A stretch of DNA of 64,000 nucleotides from assembly GCA_001899445.1 (NCBI GenBank), contig MPOA01000006.1, positions 620,001 through 684,000 on the forward strand. The letters run 5' to 3'. This DNA comes from Candidatus Desulfopertinax cowenii (GTDB lineage Bacteria; Bacillota; Desulfotomaculia; Desulfotomaculales; Desulforudaceae). Positions within the stretch are counted from its first letter, which is position 1; every line of letters begins with the position of its first letter. The position numbers were made by a program, and so were the translations under genes. A model generated the notes under the pieces. That model was not told the DNA's origin, did not search any database, and saw only the letters and a list, made by a program, of their open reading frames with translations. Below are positions 16,558-24,736 of this stretch, one piece after another.

Positions 16558-18194
16558 CTTGAAACCCCTCCTCCGACCGACCACAGACCGCCCTGGGTCA
16601 CCTCGCGGGCAGCGATCTCGGCCAATTCCAAGAAGTGCATTCCGAAATTGGGTACCACCCCAAACAGGAAAGCGGCGGCCGCCGTGACCAGCAACGGATA
16701 CAACATCAGCGGCCGGGCTTCCCCCTGGTCCTCGTGGCCCTCCTGGCCGGCATGCCCGCCAGGATGGTTGTGGTGCGCAGTGGCCGCAGCCGGGACCGCC
16801 GGTTCAGCCGCCGCCGCAACCGCATGCGTCTCGGGCTCTAAACAACGGCCAAAATAAGCCTGAAACACCACGGGGAAGAAATATCCGACGTTCAGCACCG
16901 CACTACCGATCAGCACGGCGATGAAAATCGGCAACCCGGCCTCGACCGCCCCCACGCCGAGATTCCACTTGCTGACGAATCCCGCAAAGAACGGCATCCC
17001 GGTAATGGCTAGGGCGGCCACCGCAAAGGCGCCCATCGTGTACGGCATCTTGCGGCCGATACCGTCCAACTGACTGACATATTCCTTGTGGGCGGTGGCG
17101 TAAATCGCGCCCGCACACATAAAGAGCGTGATCTTCATATAACCGTGGGCCACGATATGAAACATCGCCCCGACCAAAGCGGCCGGCGAAGCCAGCGCGG
17201 CTCCCAAAACGATGTAGGACAGTTGGCTCACAGTGGAATAGGCTATCCGCCGTTTCAAATGGTTTTCAGACAAAGCCTTTAAGGAAGCAAAGATGATGGT
17301 GACGGCGGCAAAGCAGGCCAGGATGAGACCGGCGCCCAAAGCCCATAAAAGTTCCGGGCCGAAAACAAAACCGGTCACCCGCACCACTCCGAAAGCACCG
17401 GCCTTCACCACGGCCACCGCGTGGAGCAACGCGCTCACCGGGGTCGGGGCCACCATCGCGGTCGGCAGCCAACCGTGGAGCGGAATAATGGCCGCCTTCA
17501 CGCCCACGCCGAGAATAAACAACACAAACAGGACCTGCAGGGCCAGCGTGGAAGCCCCAGTCTCAGCCAAGAAGCCGCCCGGCGTAAACCCAACCCCGGG
17601 CGCCAGAAAGTGCGTCCAAGCGACCGCGATCAACAGCAATTGGCCGGCAATGAGCAGGTAAACCATATATTCCCGGCCGCCGTAGACCGCTTCCTTGTTC
17701 CGGCGGTGGACGATCAACGGATAGGTAGCAATCGTCAAAATCTCAAAAAAGACAAAGAAGGTCAACAGGTTGCCGGCCATGGCGATCCCGGCGGCCGCCG
17801 AAAGACTCAAAGCGAAAGCGGCGTAAAAACCGGCTTCGTGTCCGTAGCGCAGGGAACGCATGTAACCGAGGGAATAAACCGAAACGATAACCCATAAACT
17901 GGAAGACAGCAGCGCGAATAGTAGGCCGAAGGCATCCACCCGGAAATAAAAGGCGATGTCCTTGGCGATGTACAGCGGGGCCGATTCGACCACGCCCCCG
18001 GCCAAAACCGGCGGCAGCATGGTCAGCACCAGGGCGAACTTGCCGAGGGCCGCCACGACGCCCACAAGATCCCGCACGTTCCGCCGCCGTGCGGACAACC
18101 CCGGCCGGTTGAGCAGCAGAATCAGCCCGGCGGCCACCGCCGAAACCGAAACCACAAGCAGGGGCACGTTGGACAGCAAGGCTTCGGTGTTCAT
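16554..18194 (-). CDS. MrpD-like antiporter subunit with His-rich loop
   Basis: A 546-residue polytopic subunit of the Mrp/NuoN type. Ion-path residues are all present: Glu151 (FFVFFEILT), Lys233 (GVGVKAAIIPLHGWL), Lys264 (AVVKAGAFG) and HIVAHGYMKITLF. An unusual Ala/Pro-rich segment ending in a His-rich stretch (HHNHPGGHAGQEGH, about residues 474-487) lies between the last two helices on one membrane face; it could bind metal or sense pH. It begins immediately after the preceding subunit's stop, with no gap. Confidence 0.85.
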   Translation of the reverse strand: MNTEALLSNVPLLVVSVSAVAAGLILLLNRPGLSARRRNVRDLVGVVAALGKFALVLTMLPPVLAGGVVESAPLYIAKDIAFYFRVDAFGLLFALLSSSLWVIVSVYSLGYMRSLRYGHEAGFYAAFALSLSAAAGIAMAGNLLTFFVFFEILTIATYPLIVHRRNKEAVYGGREYMVYLLIAGQLLLIAVAWTHFLAPGVGFTPGGFLAETGASTLALQVLFVLFILGVGVKAAIIPLHGWLPTAMVAPTPVSALLHAVAVVKAGAFGVVRVTGFVFGPELLWALGAGLILACFAAVTIIFASLKALSENHLKRRIAYSTVSQLSYIVLGAALASPAALVGAMFHIVAHGYMKITLFMCAGAIYATAHKEYVSQLDGIGRKMPYTMGAFAVAALAITGMPFFAGFVSKWNLGVGAVEAGLPIFIAVLIGSAVLNVGYFFPVVFQAYFGRCLEPETHAVAAAAEPAVPAAATAHHNHPGGHAGQEGHEDQGEARPLMLYPLLVTAAAAFLFGVVPNFGMHFLELAEIAAREVTQGGLWSVGGGVSR

Positions 18195-19748
18195 TTAGGG
18201 CAACCTCCACGGAAGGGCGTATTGAATCACGTTCGTCACCAGCAGCTCGTTGTAAATTCCCAGCAGAATCACGCTGACCCCCAGCAGAATAACGGGCACC
18301 AGCATCGTCGCCGGCAGCTCCAGGCGCCCCCCGGTTCCCGGGCGCACCCGGAGCGGGCGGCCGGCCGTCTCGGACGTTTCGGACGGCAACCCCTGCGCTT
18401 CGGAGCCGTACTCGATTTCGGGCCGCAATTTGTCTAGTTCATAGACCCGCTCGATGACCCGGAAGAAGTACACCGCCGTCAGCAGCGTGCTGATGATCAA
18501 CACGGCCACAAATCCCCAGGCTCCGGCCTCGATGGAACCCAAGACCAAGTACCACTTGCCGAAGAAACCGATCAGCGGCGGGACCCCGATCATCGACATA
18601 GCGGCGACCAGAAAAATCCCCATCGTTAGGGGCATCTGGCGGGCCAACCCCGCAAAATCGGCGATCCGGCGCGTCCCGGTCTGCCACTTGATGCTCCCGG
18701 CGATGAAGAACAAGAGCCCCTTCACTACCGCGTGGCTGATGATGTGCAGCACCGCCCCGATCAGGGCCAGGCTATTGCCGATGGCCAGACCAAGAATGAT
18801 ATAGGCCACCTGGCCCACGCTGGAGTAGGCCAGCATCCGCCAGAAATCGCGCTGCGCGATAGCCATGATCGAACCGAACAGGATGCCGGCCGCAGCTAGC
18901 CAGCCCAACACCTCCAGGGTGGCGGAAACCGGCCCCGCCGCCTCGGCCACGAAGTAGAAAATGCGGTACAGCGCGTAGGCGCTCACCTTGGTCATAACGG
19001 CGGCAATGAAGCCCAGCACCGGGGCCGGGGTGTAGCTGTAGGTGTCCGGCAGCCAGCCGTGAAGCGGGAATAGCGCCACCTTGATGGCCAGGCCCGCCGC
19101 GATCAGGACCACGGCCAGGATGCCCGCCGGGGAATCCAGGAGCGGCGGCAACAGCGTCGCCACGTCGGCCATGTTCAGCGAACCGGTCATCACGTAAAGG
19201 TAGCCGATGCCCAACAGGTACATGCTGGCGGCCACCGACCCGATGATCAGGTAGCGCAGGGCGGCCACCAGCGACCGGCGGCCGCCCGCCGCGATCAGGG
19301 CGTAAGCCGCCAGCGAGCAGATTTCCAGGAACACAAACAGGTTGAACAAATCGCCGGTGACGCACATGCCCATGAGCCCCCCGACGGTGAGCAGGAAGAG
19401 GGCGTAAAAGGTACCCTTTTCCAGCGCGCGGCGCGCTTCCAAGTAGGGACCGGCGTAGATCAGCGCCGCCAGGGCAAAGAACGAGACCAGCGTGGTCATG
19501 ACCCCGGACAGGGGATCGATCACGTACTCAATGCCCCAGGGCGGGGGCCAGCCGGCCAGGTAGTAGTGCCAGGCCCGGCCCGCATCCAGCACCCGAATCA
19601 GAGTCGCCGCGCTGCAACCCAGGGTGGCCAGGGCGGCCAGCAAAACCACGCCCCGCGCCAGCGGCGCCGACAGGAGCACCAGCAGGGGCGCCGCCATGCC
19701 CACGAGCAGGGGAATGATGGCCATCAGGATGGGCAGATGAGCCGTCAT
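18195..19748 (-). CDS. mrpD: MrpD/MbhH-type antiporter subunit
   Basis: A 517-residue membrane protein with about 14 helices. Numbering closely follows characterised MrpD: Glu142 (LFNLFVFLEI), Lys223 (GLAIKVALFPLHGWLPD) and Lys254 (VMTKVSAYAL), plus HIISHAVVKGLLF. These residues form the proton path in Mrp and complex I. The gene overlaps mrpC by 4 bases and is followed at once by a second paralogue. In the order E-F-G-D-E-B-C-D of Mbh-type antiporter modules it corresponds to MbhH. Confidence 0.93.
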   Translation of the reverse strand: MTAHLPILMAIIPLLVGMAAPLLVLLSAPLARGVVLLAALATLGCSAATLIRVLDAGRAWHYYLAGWPPPWGIEYVIDPLSGVMTTLVSFFALAALIYAGPYLEARRALEKGTFYALFLLTVGGLMGMCVTGDLFNLFVFLEICSLAAYALIAAGGRRSLVAALRYLIIGSVAASMYLLGIGYLYVMTGSLNMADVATLLPPLLDSPAGILAVVLIAAGLAIKVALFPLHGWLPDTYSYTPAPVLGFIAAVMTKVSAYALYRIFYFVAEAAGPVSATLEVLGWLAAAGILFGSIMAIAQRDFWRMLAYSSVGQVAYIILGLAIGNSLALIGAVLHIISHAVVKGLLFFIAGSIKWQTGTRRIADFAGLARQMPLTMGIFLVAAMSMIGVPPLIGFFGKWYLVLGSIEAGAWGFVAVLIISTLLTAVYFFRVIERVYELDKLRPEIEYGSEAQGLPSETSETAGRPLRVRPGTGGRLELPATMLVPVILLGVSVILLGIYNELLVTNVIQYALPWRLP

Positions 19749-20134
19749 TGTTGCTGCATCCTCCTAAACACCTCGGGCTCCTCCAGGGTGCCGTAACTGC
19801 GGTACACCCTTAACAACAGGGCCAGCGCCACGCCGGTGATCGCCAGGGCAACCACGATGGCGGTCAGCATCAGGGCGTGGGGCAGGGGGTTGACGTAGGC
19901 GCTGACGTCACCGACCTTTTCGCTCGCCCGCAGCACCCCCAGCGTTGTGCCCGCCTTTTGGCCGGCGTTGAGGAAAAATAGGATCACGGCCACCTGCATT
20001 ACGTTCAGCGCCATAACCTTCTTCAACAGGTTCTGCTGGGTCACAATCCCCCAGAAACCGATCAGGAGCAGGATGGCGATAAGCCACCAGTTTGTGTACC
20101 CGGTCAGGTAGTAGGCGACTACTCCGTCGAACAC
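19745..20134 (-). CDS. mrpC: MrpC/MbhG-type antiporter subunit (NuoK-like)
   Basis: A 129-residue protein with three hydrophobic helices, homologous to NuoK and MnhC. The block GFWGIVTQQNLLKKVMALNVMQVAVILFF (given here in part: NLLKKVMALNV, residues 35-45) and PLPHALMLTAIVV near residue 84 are family signatures; Asn-Pro-Leu-Pro-His-Ala-Leu is the conserved start of helix 3. It is encoded between mrpB and mrpD and overlaps the latter. Confidence 0.92.
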   Translation of the reverse strand: MFDGVVAYYLTGYTNWWLIAILLLIGFWGIVTQQNLLKKVMALNVMQVAVILFFLNAGQKAGTTLGVLRASEKVGDVSAYVNPLPHALMLTAIVVALAITGVALALLLRVYRSYGTLEEPEVFRRMQQQ

Positions 20135-20137
20135 GTG

Positions 20138-20572
20138 CTACTCACGCTCCCCGCGGCGGGTTAGGAGGTCAAACATGATGATGATCACGCCCATCACGCC
20201 CATGGTAACGCCGGCCTCAATGCCCAGGATCCCCAGCGCGCGGGCTTCCGCCGGCGCAGAAGCGATAGGCAGGACGCCGTAGTCCAGGAAATTGCCCCCC
20301 CACAGCAAAGACGCCAGACCGATCGCCAGGAAGATTAAGGCACCGGTACAGGCCAGAACCAGGCCTCCGGACAAACCGATGCCGAGCTCGGCGTCCTGTC
20401 CCTGCACTACCCGCCCCAGAACCACGGCCAGACCAAGGAGCGCCCCGGCCTGGAAGCCGCCGCCGGGGCCGTAATGGCCGTGAACCAGTACGTACACGGC
20501 GTAGAGAATCAGAAAAGGAGTCAGATGCCGGAAGCCAACGTCCAGGATAATACTGCCAAAACCCTTGCGCAT
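20138..20572 (-). CDS. mrpB: MrpB/MbhF-type antiporter subunit
   Basis: A 144-residue MnhB-domain membrane protein with four helices. The signature HGHYGPGGGFQAGALLG is present at about residues 31-47, and the C-terminal GIEAGVTMGVMGVIIIMFDLL matches family helix 4. Part of the membrane antiporter complex. A 49-base gap separates it from the upstream mbhE-like gene, the largest gap within the operon. Confidence 0.93.
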   Translation of the reverse strand: MRKGFGSIILDVGFRHLTPFLILYAVYVLVHGHYGPGGGFQAGALLGLAVVLGRVVQGQDAELGIGLSGGLVLACTGALIFLAIGLASLLWGGNFLDYGVLPIASAPAEARALGILGIEAGVTMGVMGVIIIMFDLLTRRGERE

Positions 20573-20621
20573 ACCGTTCCCCTCTCCTCATGCCCAGCAG
20601 TTGCGCCCGCGAACCGGACCA

Positions 20622-20906
20622 TCAGATTTCATCGGCCGGTCGGCTCACGCCCACGATGTACACGATGGCGATGCCGGCAATCACAATCACGATTACCTCG
20701 CCCAGGGTGTCAAAGCTGCGGTAGTCAGCCAGCACGGCGCAAACCATGTTCTGCGTGGCCGTCTCCTTGTACGCCGACTCGATGTACCGGGGGGAAACGT
20801 GCACCGCGGCGGGCGCCTCGTGATCCCCCGTGGGCGGTAGATCAAGAGCGGCGTAGATAAACAACAGCGCGATTACCACCAGCACCACCGCGGAAGCTTT
20901 CCTCAC
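20622..20906 (-). CDS. MbhE-like antiporter subunit (MrpA C-terminal domain homologue)
   Basis: A 94-residue protein: N-terminal helix (about 5-22), a soluble loop with YRSFDTLGEV, and a C-terminal helix (about 70-87). TDYRxxDTLGEVxV is the signature of MbhE and of the extreme C-terminus of MrpA. The start is the GTG at 20904-20906, which overlaps the TGA of the MbhD-like gene (GTGA). In canonical Mrp this domain is fused to MrpA; here it stands alone, as in archaeal Mbh. Confidence 0.85.
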   Translation of the reverse strand: MRKASAVVLVVIALLFIYAALDLPPTGDHEAPAAVHVSPRYIESAYKETATQNMVCAVLADYRSFDTLGEVIVIVIAGIAIVYIVGVSRPADEI

Positions 20907-21145
20907 TTCGAGGACCCCCTCTCGACCCGGTAGATGACGGCGACGTAGAACACGGTGGTGGCCGTACCGATGATCGCCTCGGTGAACGCTACGTCCACGG
21001 CACCCATCATCGTAAACAGCAGCGCCGAACAAAAGCTGAAGGCGGCAAACAAAATTACCGCGACCATCAGGTCCCGACTCGTCAGGGCGATGACCGCGCA
21101 GACCACCTGGATCAGCAGCAGCGCCACCTGGATCAGTTCCATCAT
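20903..21145 (-). CDS. MbhD-like antiporter subunit (DUF4040)
   Basis: An 80-residue protein with three short helices, of the DUF4040/MbhD type. The motif ALTSRDLMVAVILFAAFSF and DVAFTEAIIGTATTVFYV are diagnostic; the Glu of FTEA lies in a helix and is conserved in the MrpA C-terminal region. It starts directly after the mrpG stop. Being separate from a large MrpA is the arrangement of Mbh/Mbx modules and of some bacterial Mrp loci. Confidence 0.87.
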   Translation of the reverse strand: MMELIQVALLLIQVVCAVIALTSRDLMVAVILFAAFSFCSALLFTMMGAVDVAFTEAIIGTATTVFYVAVIYRVERGSSK

Positions 21146-21451
21146 CTAACCCTGTCCCTCCGTTCGCGTCCACGGCTTCAGGCCCGAACGCACGGCCGCC
21201 CGGCAGAAGACGTGGGTTGCCGTGGGGCTCGCCATCAAAAGGAACACCCAAATGTACAGCAGCTTAAGACTGGTGAGGCTCGCCCCTTCGTAAATCATCA
21301 GGCCGACGAGACAAAGCAGGATACCCAGGGTGTCACATTTGCCCACGGCGTGCATCCGCGTGAAAAAGTCGGGCATCCGCAACACGCCCACCGTGCCCAC
21401 CAGGATGAAGAAAAAGCCCGCCAGCAGGAAAAGCACGGCCAGGAAGTTCAT
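21146..21451 (-). CDS. mrpG: MrpG/MbhC-type antiporter subunit
   Basis: A 101-residue MnhG protein with three helices. The family motif VGVLRMPDFFTRMHAVGKCDTLG is present (core RMPDFFTRMHA at residues 24-34), followed by a second and third helix ending in SPTATHVFCRAA. It overlaps mrpF by 4 bases. Role within the antiporter is structural; MrpG is required for Na+/H+ exchange in studied systems. Confidence 0.93.
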   Translation of the reverse strand: MNFLAVLFLLAGFFFILVGTVGVLRMPDFFTRMHAVGKCDTLGILLCLVGLMIYEGASLTSLKLLYIWVFLLMASPTATHVFCRAAVRSGLKPWTRTEGQG

Positions 21452-21723
21452 CGGTCCATGTCCCCTTTACGCTCGAAGTACTTGCCCAGAATCAGCAGGG
21501 TAACGAAACCAATGGCCGCGTAAGCAATTGCCATATCCACATACATATCCAATCGGCCGTCCAGAACCCCCAGCAGCAAGATGAACAGGATCGCGTTCGT
21601 CCCGATCACCCCGATCCCGGTCAGGCGATCGAAAACGGTCGGCCCCGGGACAACCCGGCCGAAAAAAACAAGGGCACTCAAAACCACTAGGCCCACGGCC
21701 AAGGCCAGGAAAAAGTAATCCAC
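21448..21723 (-). CDS. mrpF: MrpF/MbhB-type antiporter subunit
   Basis: A 91-residue MnhF protein with three helices and the core GPTVFDRLTGIGVIGTNAI near residues 26-44. The start is the GTG at 21721-21723, preceded by AAGGGG and placed 2 bases after the mrpE stop; the long upstream extension of the open frame is simply the mrpE region in another frame. Overlaps mrpG by 4 bases. Confidence 0.92.
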   Translation of the reverse strand: MDYFFLALAVGLVVLSALVFFGRVVPGPTVFDRLTGIGVIGTNAILFILLLGVLDGRLDMYVDMAIAYAAIGFVTLLILGKYFERKGDMDR

Positions 21724-21725
21724 GG

Positions 21726-22325
21726 CTACAACCCCTTGTCGCTGGTCTGCCGGTCGGCGGGCGCCGGCCCGGCGCCGAACACCGCCCCGACGCGGGCGGG
21801 CAAGGTCCCCTCCCCTTCCGCGGGGGCCACGCCGCCCACAAAGCCTCCCTGCACGCAATGGACCGTGTACTCGTCTGCTTCTAAATCCACGGTGATCGTA
21901 CCGGGAGTAAGGGTGATGGAGTTGGCCAGCGCGAAACGTCCCACCGGGTGGGGAATGTACTTCTTAAATTTAACCACTTTCGGGTCAATGGGCAGCTTAG
22001 GATGGAGGATGAGCATGGCCACCTGCACGTTGGCCACGATGATCTGCCAGAGCAGCCACGGAACGTAGAGAAAGATCCGGAACCATGGAAGATCCCAGAG
22101 AGACAACCAGGAGGAGCCTGTCCGTTCCGGAGGCAGGATCAGCAACGGTCGGGTGGCCACGGTGATCGCCAGGGCGGTTACAAATCCGATAATCAGATAA
22201 CGGACCTGCATCTTCCCCGACAGCACTACCCAAAAAACAAAAAGTGCCAGCGTCAAAAAAACGAAGTGAACGATTTCGGCCCTGCTGCGATTGCGGAAGG
22301 GGTTCGCGGTGGTCTTTGTGGCCAT
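21726..22325 (-). CDS. mrpE: MrpE/MbhA-type antiporter subunit
   Basis: A 199-residue MnhE protein: two to three membrane helices (about 15-65 and 80-105) then a soluble domain with NSITLTPGTITVDLE, the family signature. A Pro/Ala/Gly-rich tail of about 40 residues after the usual end is an oddity. First gene of the antiporter operon; a sigma-A promoter lies about 140 bases upstream. The ATG at 22323-22325 was chosen over a TTG at 22337 that would abut the GGAGG site. Confidence 0.92.
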   Translation of the reverse strand: MATKTTANPFRNRSRAEIVHFVFLTLALFVFWVVLSGKMQVRYLIIGFVTALAITVATRPLLILPPERTGSSWLSLWDLPWFRIFLYVPWLLWQIIVANVQVAMLILHPKLPIDPKVVKFKKYIPHPVGRFALANSITLTPGTITVDLEADEYTVHCVQGGFVGGVAPAEGEGTLPARVGAVFGAGPAPADRQTSDKGL

Positions 22326-22459
22326 GCTTACTACCAAACCTCCACATTAGTAAGGACGCGGATTTTAAGGCCCGTCGCGTACGGTCTCGCCTTTGTATCG
22401 GACTGCCCCAAAGAGGGGCGCATATGTACTCTACAAAGAAAGGTACAACCCTAAAGTTC

Positions 22460-22488
22460 ATTGTACAGTTTGAAACAAGTTTCATCAA
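22460..22488 (-). promoter_or_regulatory. Sigma-A promoter of the antiporter operon with internal palindrome
   Basis: On the minus strand TTGATG (complement of 22483-22488) and TACAAT (complement of 22460-22465) are 17 bases apart. The spacer contains most of the palindrome TGAAACAAGTTTCA (22471-22484), two 6-bp arms around AA, overlapping the -35 box. A regulator bound there would block RNA polymerase. The remaining leader down to mrpE (22326-22459) shows no other clear structure. Confidence 0.6.
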
Positions 22489-22571
22489 CTAGCTGATCAT
22501 AACTCCGTGATTTTCGGATTTTCCCCGCCTGCGGAATGGTATCCAAAACGGGCCGGATTGGGCAGGGTGGC

Positions 22572-23825
22572 CTATTTTACGTTATATGTAAAACTGCCGA
22601 TCCGGAGGCCGGGAACCGTCCGCAGGGTGGCGATCAGGTGCGGAATGCCGACGATCCGGCCCCGGGCGGCGGGCAAACTCTGGAAGAGGCGGTAGGGATC
22701 CATGTTGAGGTTGCGGAGCTGGACCACGTCCACGGTTCCGGCCCGCAGCAGATCCAAAAGGGCCTCCAGTTCCTCCTCCCGGTCGGTCAGCCCGGGCAGC
22801 ACCAACAGATTCAGATTAACAAACACCCCGCGGGCGTGGGCCACGGCCAGGGAACGCCGCACGTCGGCCAGGCCGAAGCTCCGCGGGCGGTGATAGGCCG
22901 CGTGGATTTCCGCCCGGGCACTGATCAGGCTGACCCGGACGCTGTCCAGTCCGGCCCGGGCGAGCGCGTCCAGCGCCTCCGGGTCTCCCCCGTTGGTGTT
23001 GAGGTTGATGGTTCCCCGGCCGGTGACCTTCCGAATGGCCCGGATGGCGGCGGCCAGGAGCGGCGCCTGCAACAGCGGTTCGCCCTCGCAGCCCTGGCCG
23101 AAGCTGAGGATCGGGTCCACGCCGTGGGCCAGGTGGGCGGCGCCCAGCTCCGCCACCTCGTCCACCGCGGGGACAAAACTGATCCGCGCCTGAGGTGCCG
23201 GACAGCACCTGCTCGGCTGAAGCGAGATGCAGCCGAGACAGTCGGCGTTGCAGCCCGGGGAAACGGGGAGGCCAGCCTCCCAGCGGGCGTAGAAAATGTT
23301 CTGCGCCGTCAGGCAGTGATAGGCGGTGGCGCAGTGCGCCAGGTGTTCCACCAGGCGGTTGCCAGGAAATTTCGCGCGGTGCTGCTTGATCCGGCGGGGC
23401 AGGGTGCGGTCGTTGTACAGGAGCGGGTTCCAGCGGTATTCTTCATCGGTAGGCGTCGCGGCCGCGAAAAATCGCCCGTCGCGAGCGGCCACCGCCGTAT
23501 AACCGAAAAGGCCCAGGTCCGGGGCGGAACCCCGGACCTGGCAGGCCGGCAGCAGGGTACGGGTGAAGCCAGCCGGCAGGAGGGCGGCCACCGCGTACAG
23601 CCGCTTTCCCACCGCCCGCTTAATGTTCTTGACCGGGCGGTTTTCTCCGGGGTCCCAGCCGACCGGGGCCCGTCCCGGGAGCAGCACCAGGTCGGAGCCC
23701 GGAGGCAGGGGGATGGTGTTGGCGGCAGTCAGGCGTACCGTACCGTCCGCGCCGTCCCAACCGGCACCCAGATATTCCGGGTCCTCATACAGTGTTTCTT
23801 CGTCATCCGCATACAGGAGCTGCAT
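22572..23825 (-). CDS. Radical SAM protein of unknown function
   Basis: A 417-residue protein whose N-terminal 185 residues are not recognised; a radical SAM domain follows, with the cluster motif CNADCLGC (Cys192, Cys196, Cys199) and the SAM-binding GCEGEPLL near residue 255 and NLNTNGG near residue 285. Two extra Cys in SRCC follow the cluster motif. The residues around the cluster differ from the common CxxxCxxCY form (Ile after the last Cys). Start ATG at 23823-23825. It is transcribed alone between the antiporter operon and a divergent HPP gene; the substrate is unknown. Confidence 0.82.
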   Translation of the reverse strand: MQLLYADDEETLYEDPEYLGAGWDGADGTVRLTAANTIPLPPGSDLVLLPGRAPVGWDPGENRPVKNIKRAVGKRLYAVAALLPAGFTRTLLPACQVRGSAPDLGLFGYTAVAARDGRFFAAATPTDEEYRWNPLLYNDRTLPRRIKQHRAKFPGNRLVEHLAHCATAYHCLTAQNIFYARWEAGLPVSPGCNADCLGCISLQPSRCCPAPQARISFVPAVDEVAELGAAHLAHGVDPILSFGQGCEGEPLLQAPLLAAAIRAIRKVTGRGTINLNTNGGDPEALDALARAGLDSVRVSLISARAEIHAAYHRPRSFGLADVRRSLAVAHARGVFVNLNLLVLPGLTDREEELEALLDLLRAGTVDVVQLRNLNMDPYRLFQSLPAARGRIVGIPHLIATLRTVPGLRIGSFTYNVK

Positions 23826-24070
23826 TATCCCGACTCCTTTGTCCGTTTCGCTCTTCAATCGGTCCCCATTGCAAAGAGTATATCACGTCTGTTTTATGCT
23901 ACGCATACCGTTGCAAAGTAGCAAGGTCGCTGTCACTCGGCAGGAATCCCCAGCTAGCAGGCGAATTTTTTCTTAATAAGTCGTATTTTGCAAGAAACGC
24001 GAACTGGCAACCGGGCATCCCGCTTGGCGGGTACTTTTCTGATCGTTTCGGACCTGGTACTGGTCGCCTT

Positions 24071-24601
24071 GTGGGGAGGTTAACAACAATCGGAAATTAC
24101 CAGCTGATCGATCCCAAATTCAGAAAAAACAGCCGCAGATACCTTTTTCAGTGCAGCCTGGCCGGAGCCACAATCCTAATCATCCTCGTCTTCCTGGACG
24201 TCATCACCCACACGGCCATCATCGCCACGTTGGGGGCTAGTGCCTTTGTCGTGTTCACGATGCCGCAGTCCTATTCCTCCCAACTGCGGCCTTTGCTGGG
24301 GGGATACCTTATTGGAATATCGGTGGGCTGTATTTGTTACTTGCTGTCCTGCGCCTGGTTTTTAATGCCTGTGCTCCTGACCCAAAGAACATCGTACATC
24401 GTCTTCGGGGCCCTGGCGGTGGGAGTCGCCATCCTGTTAATGACCATCACGAACTCGGAACACCCCCCGGCCGTTGGAATGGCCTTGGGGTTGGTGCTGA
24501 ACGAGTGGGATTGTTACACCCTGGTTTTCATCCTGGCGGCCGTCACCTTCATGGCCGGGGTCAGGGAAATACTCAAGAAGCAGCTCATCAACCTGAGGTA
24601 A
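24071..24601 (+). CDS. HPP-family membrane protein, start uncertain
   Basis: A protein with four to five membrane helices and the HPP-family hallmark EHPPAVGMALG near its C-terminus, plus FRKNSRRYLFQC at the start and an early helix ending TLGASAFVVF. Some HPP proteins carry nitrite or other anions in plastids; the function here is unknown. The frame is open back to 23792 but the upstream part is unlike the family. No ATG fits: candidates are GTG 24071 or an ATC at 24089 that stands 9 bases after GGGGAGG. One of only five plus-strand protein genes in the window. Confidence 0.75.
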   Translation: MGRLTTIGNYQLIDPKFRKNSRRYLFQCSLAGATILIILVFLDVITHTAIIATLGASAFVVFTMPQSYSSQLRPLLGGYLIGISVGCICYLLSCAWFLMPVLLTQRTSYIVFGALAVGVAILLMTITNSEHPPAVGMALGLVLNEWDCYTLVFILAAVTFMAGVREILKKQLINLR

Positions 24602-24736
24602 TCAGCGGGGGATTTACCTGTCGCAAGCTGAGCCGGAAAGACGAAGCCGTCCAGAGCATGCAGCGTACTGATTCGTACGCGAGCACCGGACGGCAAGCCT
24701 GTCTGACTGAGCAGGCGGAGTTGTTTCGACGCTCCC

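Noticed and set aside
22536-23921. 461-codon plus-strand frame opposite the radical SAM gene
   Set aside because: Shadow; the minus strand carries CNADCLGC and GCEGEP motifs.
24602-24736. Riboswitch-like stems between the HPP and M23 genes
   Set aside because: Considered a c-di-GMP riboswitch because of short stems, but the conserved core is missing; probably a convergent terminator region.
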